NCBI GenBank assembly: GCA_013816485.1
Contig: JACDEI010000018.1
Coordinates: forward strand, 19,564 to 83,563
Origin: Planctomycetota bacterium
GTDB lineage: Bacteria; Planctomycetota; UBA11346
Length of the DNA stretch: 64,000 nt
Direction of reading: 5' to 3'
The position numbers were made by a program, and so were the translations under genes. Shown piece after piece: positions 63,695 through 64,000 of the stretch (its first letter is position 1; every line of letters begins with the position of its first letter). The notes below the pieces were generated by a model that was given only the letters and a program-made list of their open reading frames with translations, had not been told where the DNA came from and did not search any database.

Positions 63695-64000
63695 GCGCGC
63701 TCCGCGCGCCTGTGCGACGTGCCTTTCCTGGGAGCGCCGGCTTCCAGCCGGCCAGGGGCAATTCTGCCTTTCGCCCGCCCCTGGGACCGCGGGCCACTGG
63801 CCCGCAGTTGTAAGACTTCTCCTGGAACATGAGCGCACGATGCACCGTGAGTCCATAGCCGTGATGCCGGATTGCCGAGATACCCACGTCCTCCAACTGC
63901 GGGCCACTGGCCCGCAGTTGTAAGACTTCTCCTGGAACATGAGCGCACGATGCACCGTGAGTCCATAGCCGTGATGCCGGATTGCCGAGATACCCACGTC
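63695..64000. repeat. 110-base tandem repeat with REP palindrome, running off the right edge
   Basis: 306 bases with no gene. After a short stem (CTGGGAGCGCCGGCTTCCAG) the terminator arm known from 58251 appears (63778-63810). From 63791 a 110-base unit begins with the palindrome GGGCCACTGGCCC and repeats exactly from 63901 to the window end, so at least two copies exist. Short open frames through it are repeat-derived. Confidence 0.9.

Noticed and set aside
63791..64000. Possible CRISPR or tandem gene array
   Set aside because: The whole 110-base unit is repeated, including what would be the spacer, and no open frame is conserved.

Overview
The window is GC-rich, densely coded DNA from a free-living Gram-negative bacterium. 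Evidence for an outer membrane is a probable LptE-like lipoprotein, other lipoproteins, and type II secretion/type IV pilus style pseudopilins. The gene mix (MglA-type GTPase with roadblock proteins, DUF1844, very large pseudopilins, an RDD-SpoIIM protein, a MoxR-DUF58 cluster, a long dCTP deaminase, an HDAC11-like protein) fits the PVC superphylum best, for example a planctomycete-like lineage. That assignment is inference: there is no rRNA here, no tRNA gene was seen, and no search was run.

Layout. 1-2522: a double-AAA ATPase, cut by the left edge, downstream of a PspA/IM30 gene. 2824-7305: a GH140-like hydrolase divergent from a large secreted transglutaminase-like protein. 7346-10954: diacylglycerol kinase-like protein, HEAT lipoprotein, short UvrC and a STAS-like protein, all on the minus strand. 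11237-18002: a five-gene GTPase/roadblock module (TPR-roadblock, roadblock, membrane-tethered MglA-like GTPase, roadblock, DUF4388-TPR-membrane-beta-propeller protein). 18239-27045: four pseudopilin-type genes, including an 1819-residue GspK-like protein. 27113-37820: TerC, SodB, XRE-cupin, Dcd, a PilS-like kinase, PilC, a TPR protein, an LptE-like lipoprotein, a degenerate transketolase-like protein and a CoA-binding protein. 37840-42800: a DUF3142 protein, then a metal-handling group (ZnuA-like protein, His-rich permease, His-rich partner). 43196-50436: RDD-SpoIIM, membrane protein, DUF4129-like, DUF4350-like, MoxR and DUF58 genes. 50676-56534: PrmA-like, HDAC11-like, a REP-associated transposase, guaA and guaB. 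56844-58244: cdsA and DUF1844. 58402-61610: an ArsR-controlled sulfur operon (ArsR, rhodanese-DUF2892, TauE-like, persulfide-dioxygenase-like). 61871-63694: yidC.

The intergenic DNA is unusual. Many gaps are almost filled by short tandem arrays of 7-base or 9-base units. In most of them the array is followed, after a spacer, by an array of the complementary unit, giving a large hairpin just upstream of a start codon. Different loci use different units with the same architecture, and two units recur at separate loci. There are also REP-like palindromes, an interspersed element of about 105 bases in two opposite copies, perfect long inverted repeats, and a 110-base tandem repeat running off the right edge.

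The best candidates for an undescribed system are the membrane-tethered GTPase/roadblock/beta-propeller module next to the giant pseudopilin operon, and the family of tandem-unit hairpins. The PspA/double-AAA pair, which may be a bacterial counterpart of ESCRT-III/Vps4, is a third.
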